From Bacteroidota bacterium (GTDB taxonomy: Bacteria; Bacteroidota; Bacteroidia; Flavobacteriales; Weeksellaceae), in contig JAEWIR010000028.1 in NCBI GenBank assembly GCA_023386965.1, positions 1 through 64,000 of the forward strand: a stretch of 64,000 bases of DNA. Direction: 5' to 3'. Positions 1 to 8,291 of this stretch are shown here, piece after piece. Numbering within the stretch: position 1 is the first letter of the stretch; every line of letters begins with the position of its first letter. The notes under the pieces were generated by a model. That model had not been told where the DNA came from. It searched no databases and was given only the letters and a program-made list of their open reading frames with translations. A program made the position numbers and the translations under genes.

Positions 1-31
1 GAAAATTATGTTTAATCGTAAACGAAAAAGT

Positions 32-487
32 GTGAATACATTAAGTTACAAAACCGTTTCAGCTAACAAAGCTACCGCTAATAAAGAATGGGTTGTGGTA
101 GACGCTGAAGGACAGCCTTTAGGAAGACTAGCTTCCAAGGTTGCAAAGATTTTGAGAGGTAAGCACAAAACGAATTTTACACCTCACGCAGACTGCGGAG
201 ACAATGTAATCGTTTTGAATGCTGGAAAGATTACTCTTTCCGGAAACAAGTGGGCTGACAAGACTTACATCTGGCATACAGGTTATCCTGGTGGTCAGAA
301 GTCGCAGACAGCTGAAGAGCTATTGAAAAAAGATCCGATGAAGGTTCTGGAAAAATCCCTTAAAGGTATGCTTCCAAAGAACAAACTGGGATCTCAGCTG
401 TTCAAGAACCTTTATCTGTATGAAGGAACTGAACACAAACATGAAGCTCAGCAGCCAAAAACTATTAATATTAACGAATTTAAATAA
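32..487 (+). CDS. rplM: 50S ribosomal protein L13
   Basis: Large-subunit ribosomal protein, acting in the cytoplasmic ribosome. The conserved L13 core is visible: WVVVDAEGQPLGRLAS near the N-terminus, the HKTNFTPH stretch, and the GMLPKNKLG motif. An in-frame ATG exists at position 8, but the eight residues it adds (MFNRKRKS) do not look like L13, whereas starting at the GTG at 32 gives 151 residues beginning (M)NTLSYKT, the length I expect in this clade. I therefore chose GTG, with the ATG as the alternative. rpsI follows 5 bp downstream, so the two are co-transcribed. The promoter lies outside the window. Confidence 0.95.
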   Translation: MNTLSYKTVSANKATANKEWVVVDAEGQPLGRLASKVAKILRGKHKTNFTPHADCGDNVIVLNAGKITLSGNKWADKTYIWHTGYPGGQKSQTAEELLKKDPMKVLEKSLKGMLPKNKLGSQLFKNLYLYEGTEHKHEAQQPKTININEFK

Positions 488-492
488 TTAAT

Positions 493-879
493 ATGTCTAC
501 AGTTCATAAAATTGGAAGAAGAAAAACTTCAGTAGCCAGAGTTTACGTGAAGCCGGGTACCGGAAACATCACTGTAAACCGTAAGGATGCTAAAGAATAC
601 TTCTCCACAGATGTAATGGTTTATAAACTGAACCAGCCTTTCATTTTGACAGAAACTGCAGGGCAGTACGATGTTACCGTAAATGTTTTCGGTGGCGGAA
701 ATACAGGTCAGGCCGAAGCTATCAGACTGGCAGTTTCCAGAGCTCTTTGCGAAATCAACGCAGAGCACAGGTTAGCACTTAAGCCTCACGGCCTGCTTAC
801 CAGAGACGCAAGAATGGTGGAAAGAAAGAAACCAGGTCAGAAGAAAGCAAGAAAGAGATTCCAGTTCTCAAAACGTTAA
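493..879 (+). CDS. rpsI: 30S ribosomal protein S9
   Basis: Small-subunit ribosomal protein of 128 residues, normal for the family. It shows the diagnostic IGRRKTSVARVYVKPG beginning and the GLLTRDARMVERKKPG...FSKR end; the basic C-terminal tail reaches the decoding site near the P-site tRNA. It lies 5 bp behind rplM in the conserved L13-S9 pair. The ATG at 493 is the only sensible start. About 200 bp separate it from rpsB. Confidence 0.97.
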   Translation: MSTVHKIGRRKTSVARVYVKPGTGNITVNRKDAKEYFSTDVMVYKLNQPFILTETAGQYDVTVNVFGGGNTGQAEAIRLAVSRALCEINAEHRLALKPHGLLTRDARMVERKKPGQKKARKRFQFSKR

Positions 880-1079
880 GAATTGCTGTAAGCAATATGC
901 TTTATGCATTAAGCTTCAATTCCTACAAATTATTAAACCGCTTGAAAGCTTAGCGCTTATAGCCTACGGCCTAAAGCATAACAAAATGCCCCGTTTAGTT
1001 TAGCACCCAAACTGTTCTCCCATCTAAAGACCAGTTGATTGCAATACAGCGGAACGTAAACTAAAAACAAAAAAGCGAC
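880..1079 (+). other. rpsI-rpsB intergenic region, possible rpsB leader
   Basis: A 200 bp gap inside a ribosomal protein operon with no ORF and no obvious intrinsic terminator. It contains small self-complementary stretches, for example a hairpin at about 955-977 (GCTT and GCC arms around a TAC loop with an internal bulge) and a short AGTTT/AAACT pair near 998-1015. S2 is known to regulate its own mRNA leader in enterobacteria, so a regulatory leader is possible here, but I see no recognised riboregulator. Confidence 0.3.
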
Positions 1080-1841
1080 ATGGCAAAAGCAAATGTTAAA
1101 GACCTTTTAGAGGCAGGTGTACACTTCGGTCACATGACCCGCAAGTGGAATCCAAATATGGCTCCATACATTTTCATGGAGAAAAACGGTATTCACATCG
1201 TAGACCTACATAAAACAGCAGTGAAATTGGACGAAGCGTGCTCCGCTTTGGAAAAAATCACCTCTGCAGGCAAAAAAGTTCTTTTCGTAGCTACTAAAAA
1301 GCAGGCGAAAGAAGTAGTGGCTAAACATGCTGCTGAACTTAATATGCCTTTCATCACTGAAAGATGGCCAGGCGGTATGCTTACGAACTTCGTAACCATC
1401 CGTAAAGCTGTTAAGAAGATGAACCACATCGATAAAATGAAGAAAGACGGTACTTTCGAAACTTTATCCAAGAAAGAAAGACTGCAGGTAGACCGCCAGA
1501 GAGCGAACCTGGAGAAGAACTTAGGTTCTATTTCAGACATGGTGCGTCTTCCTTCAGCAATCTTTGTTGTTGATATCATGAGAGAGCACATCGCAGTAAC
1601 TGAAGCTAAGAAATTGGGTATTCCGGTATTCGCTATCGTAGATACAAACTCTGACCCAAGGAAAGTAGACTTCGTGATTCCTGGAAATGATGATGCTTCC
1701 AAATCTATCGACATGATCCTGAGCGTAGTTTCAGAATCCATCAAAGACGGTCTTTCCCAGAGAAAAGCTGATAAGGAAAAATCAAAAGAAGAAGGCGAAA
1801 AAGTATCAGCTGATGCTGATGCGGATTTCGACGCTGAATAA
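1080..1841 (+). CDS. rpsB: 30S ribosomal protein S2
   Basis: Small-subunit ribosomal protein of 253 residues. The family hallmarks are clear: LLEAGVHFGHMTRKWNPNM at the N-terminus, ERWPGGMLTNF in the middle and GIPVFAIVDTNSDP with VIPGNDDA toward the end, then an acidic lysine/glutamate-rich tail. In most bacteria tsf follows immediately in the same operon. Here a strong terminator follows instead and the next gene is trmB on the other strand, so the rpsB-tsf pair is split. Confidence 0.97.
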   Translation: MAKANVKDLLEAGVHFGHMTRKWNPNMAPYIFMEKNGIHIVDLHKTAVKLDEACSALEKITSAGKKVLFVATKKQAKEVVAKHAAELNMPFITERWPGGMLTNFVTIRKAVKKMNHIDKMKKDGTFETLSKKERLQVDRQRANLEKNLGSISDMVRLPSAIFVVDIMREHIAVTEAKKLGIPVFAIVDTNSDPRKVDFVIPGNDDASKSIDMILSVVSESIKDGLSQRKADKEKSKEEGEKVSADADADFDAE

Positions 1842-1862
1842 GATTTTGTCTTATATAAACTT

Positions 1863-1890
1863 AAACCCGGTTCTTAGAGCCGGGTTTTTT
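1863..1890 (+). terminator. Intrinsic terminator after rpsB
   Basis: Stem AAACCCGG / CCGGGTTT, extended by wobble pairing toward the loop, followed by a T run. It ends the rplM-rpsI-rpsB transcript 21 bp after the stop codon. Confidence 0.85.
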
Positions 1891-1911
1891 GTTTTGATGA
1901 AGTTCTGAATA

Positions 1912-2595
1912 TTAATCCTGTCTGAACCTGAATTTGATATAGGTGATGGTTTTACCTTTAGACGAAAAGAGCTCCTCATAATAGGTCTTTATTTCACGCA
2001 GATGTTCGGTGTTAGGTTCATATTCCGGCGCGCCGTAAATGTCATGATGAGCCGTCAGGATCTCGTGTCCCGATCCCTGTAAGATTCCGAGTGTGTAACC
2101 GTGCAGAAATTCTGAATCGGTTTTAAGGTGCACAATGCCTTCAGGCTTCAGTACCTTTCTGTAGCGTTCCAGAAAATCGGGGTGGGTCATACGGTGCTTG
2201 GTCCTTCTGTATTTGATTTGGGGGTCCGGAAAGGTAATCCAGATCTCATCAACCTCATTCTCGTCAAAGAAGCAGTCCAGAAGTTCAATCTGGGTTCGCA
2301 GGAAAGCTACATTCTTCATGTTTTTCTCTGTAGCCTCTTTGGCCCCAAACCAAAACCGGGCACCTTTGATATCGATTCCGATGAAGTTCTTTTCCGGAAA
2401 AGCCTTGGCCAGTCCTACTGAATATTCACCCTTCCCGCAACCGAGTTCGACCACGATTGGGTTTTCATTTTTAAAAATCTCAGACCGCCATTTTCCTTTC
2501 AGATGAAAATTGTCCAGTGCTTCAGCGCGGGTTGGCTGTATTACGTTCGGGAGAATACGGTTCTCCTCGAATCTTGCGAGTTTATTTTTGCCCAT
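1912..2595 (-). CDS. trmB: tRNA (guanine-N7-)-methyltransferase TrmB
   Basis: SAM-dependent enzyme that methylates N7 of G46 in the variable loop of tRNAs. The 227-residue protein has the SAM-binding motif I (VVELGCGKGEYS, residues 48-59), FIGIDIKG as motif II, and the TrmB signature DEIWITFPDPQIKYRRTKHRMTHP. The N-terminal KNKLARFEEN is also typical of Bacteroidota TrmB. It converges on the rpsB terminator. A TAAATTTG -7 box lies 15 bp upstream of the start. Confidence 0.95.
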   Translation of the reverse strand: MGKNKLARFEENRILPNVIQPTRAEALDNFHLKGKWRSEIFKNENPIVVELGCGKGEYSVGLAKAFPEKNFIGIDIKGARFWFGAKEATEKNMKNVAFLRTQIELLDCFFDENEVDEIWITFPDPQIKYRRTKHRMTHPDFLERYRKVLKPEGIVHLKTDSEFLHGYTLGILQGSGHEILTAHHDIYGAPEYEPNTEHLREIKTYYEELFSSKGKTITYIKFRFRQD

Positions 2596-2609
2596 AATTT
2601 AAAATCGTG

Positions 2610-2617
2610 CAAATTTA
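2610..2617 (-). promoter_or_regulatory. -7 promoter box of trmB
   Basis: TAAATTTG on the minus strand matches the Bacteroidota -7 consensus TAnnTTTG, 15 bp before the trmB ATG. No clear -33 TTTG at standard spacing. Confidence 0.5.
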
Positions 2618-2669
2618 ATCATTTCCACTGCAAAAAAGGAAAGCTGATTCAGCCCGGTTTGCCGCTACT

Positions 2670-3569
2670 TTATGAGGAGGAACCCAATGTTACCATAATG
2701 GCCTTCTGAACCGTCTTTTGAGAGGCATACTGAGCCCCGCACACCAGACTGGAGAACAGGTACTGCCCTTTTAGGATGACAATTGTATTTTCACTTCTTG
2801 CAGGAATTGCAAGCCTGTATTTTGTATTTCCTGTGCCCTCCATCCGCATGATGATATCGCAGTCGGAGTTGTTCTTAATCATCACACTTGTTTCCTTGCT
2901 GGTAGGATCATTGTCAAAAAGTGCGTTCAGGATCTTCACCGTTTGGTTTTTATGTTCCTGCACGGTGGGATTCATTAACAGATCAAATTCCTCTTTCTCC
3001 GAATTTATGGCTGCAACAGCCTCAGCAGATATGCTCTTAGACGGCATTGTGGGAGTTACAGCCACGTCGCCTGCGGTATTCCTGTTTGCGGCACGTATGG
3101 CAGCGGCTTCGGCTGAACTTCGTGATTTAGCCACGGCATAGCTTCTGTCAATTTCAGGTGTTTCTACCTTAATTCTGGCCTGAGCGCCCAATTCCGGGTT
3201 CGCGGCTGCGCGCTGCGCTCTGGCAAGGGCTTCCTGATAAAACTTGATCTGCTTCTGTTTGATGTTGGCGTTCATTTCCGCAAATGTTATTTTTGTGGAA
3301 GGCCTTCTTTTCAGCAATGCCAGTTTTTCCTGCAGATCTTTCACACGGGTGTCGTCCGGGTGAGCGTTCTTAATATAATCCCTGATCATATCCATAAGCC
3401 GTGGTTTCAAAACGGAGCGCCGGGGATCGTCCTCATGGGCGTCCCTCAGGAAAGCATCTATTTCGTAAATATTAGTGCTTTTCATGATGTTGGAGTAGTC
3501 CTTCATCCGTTTTTGTGCCGGTAGTGCACAGAAAAGCAGCAGGGTAAAAAAGAGAAGTGATTTCTTCAT
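2670..3569 (-). CDS. Secreted DUF6759-like protein, large paralogue
   Basis: Exported protein of unknown function, 299 residues, with a signal peptide (MKKSLLFFTLLLFCALPAQ, cleavage after about residue 19). Residues about 25-120 form a charged helical region; the middle is alanine-rich and low in complexity. The last 90 residues (from KILNALFDN) align with the C-terminus of the protein at 39955-40548: both have a LFDN..P motif, a V.I.N.S.C..I segment, and a block with conserved cysteine (VCGAQYAS here, ICDAKYSS there). I believe this C-terminal domain is catalogued as DUF6759, restricted to flavobacteria, but I could not check. Only a near-match -7 sequence is seen upstream. Confidence 0.75.
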   Translation of the reverse strand: MKKSLLFFTLLLFCALPAQKRMKDYSNIMKSTNIYEIDAFLRDAHEDDPRRSVLKPRLMDMIRDYIKNAHPDDTRVKDLQEKLALLKRRPSTKITFAEMNANIKQKQIKFYQEALARAQRAAANPELGAQARIKVETPEIDRSYAVAKSRSSAEAAAIRAANRNTAGDVAVTPTMPSKSISAEAVAAINSEKEEFDLLMNPTVQEHKNQTVKILNALFDNDPTSKETSVMIKNNSDCDIIMRMEGTGNTKYRLAIPARSENTIVILKGQYLFSSLVCGAQYASQKTVQKAIMVTLGSSS

Positions 3570-3629
3570 GTCTAAGGAGAGGTTCTTTTGTAGAAAGGTA
3601 TTATAACGGATAACTTTCCTTTATAGTAT

Positions 3630-4427
3630 TCAGTTTAGGGAGGTCTGCATCAGGTTGGAGTTTTTCAGCCGGCGCTGATAGATAGGCAAATACTTTTCAA
3701 TATAGATTTTTGTCCCCTCATAATTCCCGGCCAGGACGTACGGATGTAAATTGTCTGAACTGTATACAAACTGCAGGAAATTGTCGATCAGATGAGGTGG
3801 GATCTTAAGCTCAGCAAAGTATTGAGGTCCAAAATATTCCTTTATATTCGAAATGCTTCTGGACATGCGTTCGTAGGCCTGAAGTCTTTCCTTCTTCTGC
3901 CTTTCACCGGAAATCAGGTCGTAAAAACTGTCTACACTTAAAGAAATTCCCCCGCCGGCCATGCCCAGGAGCGGTAGCTGAGGCGAGGTACCGTCGCCTT
4001 TTGGTTCCGGCAGTCCGATCATTTGCTTCAGCTTCATTTCCTTTTCACCGGTCTTCAGCGTAAGTACGTCTTTCTTCAGGTTTCCCGAAGGTTTAAAACG
4101 GTTCAGTACAATTTCCTCAATTTCATAATAGGCAATCTTAAGCTCAATCAGCAGAGGTTTGCCCTGAAGCATATTGTCGGTAACCTTTAGGTCTTTGCGT
4201 TCGGTAACAATGGAAGTAAACCTGATGACATCACCCGGTTTCGCAGCAATCGTGAAATTTCCGTTTACATCAGACAGTACGCTCCGCTGTTCACTCACGT
4301 TGGTCACATAAATCTGGTTCAGGTAAAGTGATGAGTTATCCCTCATCAGGATTTCACCGCTAACTGACTGGGCCATTACATGTACTGCAGTGATCATCAG
4401 CCAAAGCAGACAAGCTTTCTTAAACAT
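3630..4427 (-). CDS. Secreted protein with carboxypeptidase-D-regulatory-like domain
   Basis: Predicted envelope protein of 265 residues. A signal peptide (MFKKACLLWLMITAVHVMAQ) is followed by a beta-sandwich of the CarboxypepD_reg-like type: SGEI..., DVNGNFTIAAKPGDVIRFT is the classic pattern of that fold. The remaining about 170 residues, starting with YYEIEEIVLNRFKP, resemble a common Bacteroidota family of small secreted proteins of unknown role. An upstream ATG at 4460 is in frame, but a TACTTTTG -7 box lies at 4434-4441 downstream of it, so the start at 4427 is preferred. Confidence 0.75.
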   Translation of the reverse strand: MFKKACLLWLMITAVHVMAQSVSGEILMRDNSSLYLNQIYVTNVSEQRSVLSDVNGNFTIAAKPGDVIRFTSIVTERKDLKVTDNMLQGKPLLIELKIAYYEIEEIVLNRFKPSGNLKKDVLTLKTGEKEMKLKQMIGLPEPKGDGTSPQLPLLGMAGGGISLSVDSFYDLISGERQKKERLQAYERMSRSISNIKEYFGPQYFAELKIPPHLIDNFLQFVYSSDNLHPYVLAGNYEGTKIYIEKYLPIYQRRLKNSNLMQTSLN

Positions 4428-4433
4428 ATCCCG

Positions 4434-4441
4434 CAAAAGTA
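4434..4441 (-). promoter_or_regulatory. -7 promoter box of the 3630-4427 gene
   Basis: TACTTTTG on the minus strand, a full match to TAnnTTTG, 7 bp from the chosen start. It decides against the upstream ATG at 4460. Confidence 0.45.
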
Positions 4442-4550
4442 AAGAGAAAATACCCATCATGCCGGACCTTGGATGGGTTCGGGCGGTTAAAGTTAGGTTA
4501 AAGTTTTGGTGCTGAATGTTAAATCATAAACCTGGGCTGAGGACCTGCCG

Positions 4551-5360
4551 TCAGTCGCCGCTTACAGATACGCTGCCACCGCTGCTTTCCTTCAGATTCA
4601 CCTCGGTATCCGAAGCTTCTTTCCTGACATGAATGCTGCCTCCTGAACTTGCCCGGGCGGTCACTCTTTTTACAACGCCTGCCACCAGGCTTCCGCCGCT
4701 TGAAGCATCCAGGTCCCCTGTCTGCAGTGAGGTGTTGCTGCCTTCGAAACTGCTGCCGGAACTTACGGACACATTGGCGTTAGTCACTTTGCCTTTGGTG
4801 CTCACCGTGGCGCCCGAACTAAGGTCGGCTTCCAGGTTAAGTGCCCAGATCTGACCGGTAAATTCTGCTGCAGAGGCGGCTTTGATCCTGAATTCGTTGG
4901 CTTCCAGATGTCCGCTCACAGATCCTGAGCTGGAAACATCAACAGTCATTTTTTCCTGAAGGAACTTATCCCGGACGGTGACATCTGCAGCAGATGCTGC
5001 ACTGACGGCAGAGAAATCTTTGGCATAAATGGTGGCGTGCACATTTCCGTCGGCCGAAATATTTTTAAAAATCCCGTTGGACTCTATGAATATGCTTACC
5101 AGTCCGTCCTTTTGAACAACTTTTACCTTGTCCATCAGTTTTTCAGGGGCTTCAATAACGATTTTTTCATTTTCCGCTTTTATAATGTCGGCGGTGATTC
5201 CTGTTGATACCTTTAACTGATCAAAGGAATAATTGTAGGTCTTTTGGGTTCTGTCTCCGGACGCGGTACTTATAGTGCTGTCGGGCATCTCTACTTTAAT
5301 TTTCGCGCAGGAGGTAATCATCAGCAAAACAGATATTGTTGGCAGGATAATGGTTTTCAT
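4551..5360 (-). CDS. Lipoprotein with DUF2807 (GIN) beta-solenoid domain
   Basis: Predicted outer-membrane or periplasmic lipoprotein of 269 residues. The signal sequence ends in the lipobox MITSC (cysteine 18). Residues about 45-260 form a DUF2807 domain, also called the head GIN domain of putative autotransporter adhesins: FDQLKVSTGITADII opens it, and alternating short strands with repeated SSSGS, SSGAT, SSGGS turns continue to the end, as expected for a right-handed beta-solenoid. Such proteins often accompany envelope-stress systems, though no such partner is adjacent. The ATG at 5384 overlaps a TAAATTTG promoter box, so the start at 5360 is preferred. Confidence 0.85.
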   Translation of the reverse strand: MKTIILPTISVLLMITSCAKIKVEMPDSTISTASGDRTQKTYNYSFDQLKVSTGITADIIKAENEKIVIEAPEKLMDKVKVVQKDGLVSIFIESNGIFKNISADGNVHATIYAKDFSAVSAASAADVTVRDKFLQEKMTVDVSSSGSVSGHLEANEFRIKAASAAEFTGQIWALNLEADLSSGATVSTKGKVTNANVSVSSGSSFEGSNTSLQTGDLDASSGGSLVAGVVKRVTARASSGGSIHVRKEASDTEVNLKESSGGSVSVSGD

Positions 5361-5381
5361 GGTTTTGGTTTTTAGCTTACT

Positions 5382-5389
5382 CAAATTTA
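5382..5389 (-). promoter_or_regulatory. -7 promoter box of the DUF2807 lipoprotein gene
   Basis: TAAATTTG on the minus strand, 22 bp upstream of the chosen ATG and overlapping a competing upstream ATG at 5384. Confidence 0.5.
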
Positions 5390-5428
5390 AAAAAAAGAAT
5401 ATATCTTTATATCACACAGTAAAATATT

Positions 5429-7576
5429 ATGAAAATGAACAGATTACCTGGTTTGTTGCTGGTCTCAGCACTTACCGTAACCTCAGCATGTACTACGATG
5501 AATGATAAGAATACCCAGATAGAAGCTCCGGTGATGGATGCCGCACTGGCCTCCAACCCCTTTATGACGAAAAGTAAACTGCAGTATCAGGCTCCTGAAT
5601 TTGATAAGATCAAGGACGAACATTTCCGGCCCGCTTTTGAATATGGTTTGAAGCAGCAGCTTTTTGAAATTCAAAAAATTACCACAAATCCGGAAGCGCC
5701 TACATTTGAGAATACGCTGGCAGCACTGGAAAACAGCGGGGAAGTCCTGAAGCGGGCGTCAATTGTCTTCTTTAATTTTACCAGTGCGAATACCAATCCC
5801 GCACTTCAGAAACTGGAGGAAGAATTTGCGCCTAAATTTGCGGCACAGGAAGATCAGATTTACCTGAATGATAAGCTGTATAAAAGGATAAAGGCTATCA
5901 ATATCAATGAGCTTACGGGAGAGGATAAGCGTTTGGCCGAATATTATATCCAGAAATTTGAAATTGCCGGTGCGGATCTTTCGCCTGAAAAGAAAGCAGA
6001 GCTGAAAAAGGTTAATGAAGAATTGGCAACGCTGAGCACACAGTTCAGCAACAAACTTTTGGAGGCCAGGAAGCAGGGTGGTCTTGTGATTTCTGATGTT
6101 AAGGAACTGGACGGACTGTCGGCAGATGAAATCGCCGCTGCAGCGGCCGATGCGAAGGCAGCTGGTCATGAGGGAAAATACCTATTGGCTTTGCAGAATA
6201 CCACGCAGCAGCCGCTACTCCAGAATCTGAAAAACCGCTCTACACGCGAGAAACTTTTTAAAGCTTCCTGGACACGCGCGGAAAAAGGTGATGCCAATGA
6301 CACGCGGGTCATTCTGGAAAAGCAGGCGCGATTGAGGCTTCAGAAAGCACAGCTCCTGGGCAAAAAATCATTTGCCGAATGGAAACTTCAGGACCAGATG
6401 GCACCGGATCCTGCCGCCGCTATGAATCTGCTGGCCCAACTGGCCGCACCTGCTGTGGAGACAGCCAAGCGGGAAAGTGCGGAGATACAGGCCCTTATTG
6501 ACAAACAAAAGGGTGGATTCACCGTAGCGCCGTGGGACTGGAATTTTTACGCAGAACAGGTTCGGAAAGCCAAGTATGACCTGGACGAAAATGAAATCAA
6601 ACCTTATTTTGAAGTTAACACTGTGCTGGAAAAAGGAGTTTTCTACGCTGCGGAACAGTTCTATGGAATTACTTTTAAGAAAAGGACTGATCTGCCGGTT
6701 TATCATCCGGATGTTATCACATATGAAGTTTTCGACCGCGACGGTAAATCGCTGGCCATCTATTACCTGGACTTCTACACCCGAAGCAACAAAAGCGGTG
6801 GCGCCTGGATGGGCAATTTTGTAGATCAGTCCCATGCGCTGAACCAGAAGCCGGTTATTACCAACGTCTTCAATTACCAGAAACCTGCGCCGGGCAAGCC
6901 TTCGCTCATTTCTTATGACGATGTGTCTACCATGTTCCATGAATTTGGCCATACCTTACATGGACTTTTTGCCAATCAGAAATACGTTTCAGTATCTGGA
7001 ACGAATACACCGCGTGACTTTGTGGAATTCCCCTCGCAGATCAACGAATTCTTTGCGCTGGAACCCAGCGTGCTAAAAAACTATGCCATCCATTACCAAA
7101 CAAAAAAGCCGATGCCACAGACCCTGGTGGATAAGATAAAAAAGGCATCTTCCTTCAATCAGGGATATTCGACCACTGAACTCGTGTCCGCCGCGACATT
7201 GGATATGAACTGGCATTCAGTAACCGATGAAAGCCAACTTCTGCCGGCGCTTGAATTTGAGAAAAAGGTCCTTAACCAGTATGGATTCAACCTTCCGCAG
7301 GTGCCGCCAAGATATCATTCGCCCTACTTCGCCCATATTTGGGGTGGAGGTTACAGCGCCGGTTATTACGCTTATATGTGGAGTGACGTCCTGAATGCCG
7401 CAGCCTGGGATTATATTGTAAAGAACGGTGGTATGACACGTGCTAATGGTGACCGTTTCCGCGAATATATTCTGTCCGTTGGTAATTCAGTGGACCTCAA
7501 CAAAGCCTTTAAGGACTATACAGGAAAGGATCCTGACCTTAAACCACTGCTCAGAAACAAAGGTTTTATCAAATAA
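5429..7576 (+). CDS. M3 family zinc metallopeptidase (Dcp-like), lipoprotein
   Basis: Peptidyl-dipeptidase of the thimet oligopeptidase family, 715 residues as usual for Bacteroidota Dcp homologues. The zinc site is complete: HEFGH at residues 504-508 and the third ligand glutamate in FVEFPSQ (residue 533). The N-terminus (lipobox-like TSAC, cysteine 21) suggests a lipid-anchored enzyme that trims peptides in the periplasm or at the cell surface. It is monocistronic, ends in a strong terminator, and faces a convergent gene. The upstream sequence TATCTTTA around 5403 is a near-match to the -7 box. Confidence 0.93.
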   Translation: MKMNRLPGLLLVSALTVTSACTTMNDKNTQIEAPVMDAALASNPFMTKSKLQYQAPEFDKIKDEHFRPAFEYGLKQQLFEIQKITTNPEAPTFENTLAALENSGEVLKRASIVFFNFTSANTNPALQKLEEEFAPKFAAQEDQIYLNDKLYKRIKAININELTGEDKRLAEYYIQKFEIAGADLSPEKKAELKKVNEELATLSTQFSNKLLEARKQGGLVISDVKELDGLSADEIAAAAADAKAAGHEGKYLLALQNTTQQPLLQNLKNRSTREKLFKASWTRAEKGDANDTRVILEKQARLRLQKAQLLGKKSFAEWKLQDQMAPDPAAAMNLLAQLAAPAVETAKRESAEIQALIDKQKGGFTVAPWDWNFYAEQVRKAKYDLDENEIKPYFEVNTVLEKGVFYAAEQFYGITFKKRTDLPVYHPDVITYEVFDRDGKSLAIYYLDFYTRSNKSGGAWMGNFVDQSHALNQKPVITNVFNYQKPAPGKPSLISYDDVSTMFHEFGHTLHGLFANQKYVSVSGTNTPRDFVEFPSQINEFFALEPSVLKNYAIHYQTKKPMPQTLVDKIKKASSFNQGYSTTELVSAATLDMNWHSVTDESQLLPALEFEKKVLNQYGFNLPQVPPRYHSPYFAHIWGGGYSAGYYAYMWSDVLNAAAWDYIVKNGGMTRANGDRFREYILSVGNSVDLNKAFKDYTGKDPDLKPLLRNKGFIK

Positions 7577-7580
7577 AAAT

Positions 7581-7612
7581 AAAGACCGTTCAGATTGCTG
7601 AGCGGTCTTTTG
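7581..7612. terminator. Terminator between convergent M3 peptidase and DUF4919-like genes
   Basis: A 13 bp stem (AAAGACCGTTCAG / CTGAGCGGTCTTT, one G-T pair) with a 4 nt loop and T run on the plus strand, A run on the other side. It probably works in both directions. Confidence 0.9.
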
Positions 7613-7616
7613 TTTT

Positions 7617-8243
7617 TTATTCTTCAGAATATATCACAAGAAATGAAATTTTCCTGCGGCCTTTTTTCCAGTGGTCCATCATGCCATCGGGAACTGCCTG
7701 CGAGCGGCGCCTGTACTGCATGAGATCTATGCCTTGTGTGCCGGCAATGATATATTCGTCCACCACGTTCATTACCGTATAGGTTTTGTGTGTTTCGGGT
7801 CCTGTGGCACTGCTTAAGGCCGCTTCCAGGAGAATCCGGAACTGAGTGAACCGGTGTGATGCCTGAGGGTTTTGCCGGTCTGCTTTGCTGTAGCACTGCA
7901 GGATCCTGCCCAGGATTTCCAGATTTACGGGGTCGGTTTTAAGCAACTGCTCACCTGCGGCAATGGCTTCGCGGCATTTATTGGCCGAAACCAGCTCAAA
8001 GAATGCTCTTTCTTCTTCAGCAGGGTTTCTTTTCCGCATTTTGTACTGTCCATAGTAAAGATGACGCCCTTCCTCAGTACTTAAAAGTGACGGTAGTGTT
8101 AAGAAGCGGAAAAGCAGTCTTTCGTGGAAATATACGGAAGCAGAATCCTGGACATTATGCTCAATGTCCGCCATTCCGGGTTTTCCCTGACCTTGGACAG
8201 CAATTCCGGAAATCATTAAAAACAGAAGTAAGGTCCTGAACAT
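7617..8243 (-). CDS. Secreted DUF4919-like protein
   Basis: Exported protein of 208 residues with a signal peptide ending near VQGQG. The pattern fits what I recall of DUF4919: YYGQY near residue 65, a TPR-like helical pair around CREAIAAGEQLLKTDPVNLEILGRILQCY, then DEYIIAGTQGIDLMQYR and a C-terminal strand FLVIYSEE. The family is common in Bacteroidota and its role is unknown. The assignment is from memory of motifs, so moderate. Confidence 0.65.
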   Translation of the reverse strand: MFRTLLLFLMISGIAVQGQGKPGMADIEHNVQDSASVYFHERLLFRFLTLPSLLSTEEGRHLYYGQYKMRKRNPAEEERAFFELVSANKCREAIAAGEQLLKTDPVNLEILGRILQCYSKADRQNPQASHRFTQFRILLEAALSSATGPETHKTYTVMNVVDEYIIAGTQGIDLMQYRRRSQAVPDGMMDHWKKGRRKISFLVIYSEE

Positions 8244-8265
8244 ATGCAGATTTAATTTGACAAAT

Positions 8266-8287
8266 AATCCCGACCGGGGCCGGGATT
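8266..8287 (-). terminator. Possible terminator after the S9 peptidase
   Basis: AATCCCG / CGGGATT stem with an 8 nt loop just past the stop codon at 8292, followed on the minus strand by a moderately T-rich stretch without a clean T run. Confidence 0.45.
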
Positions 8288-8291
8288 AATT

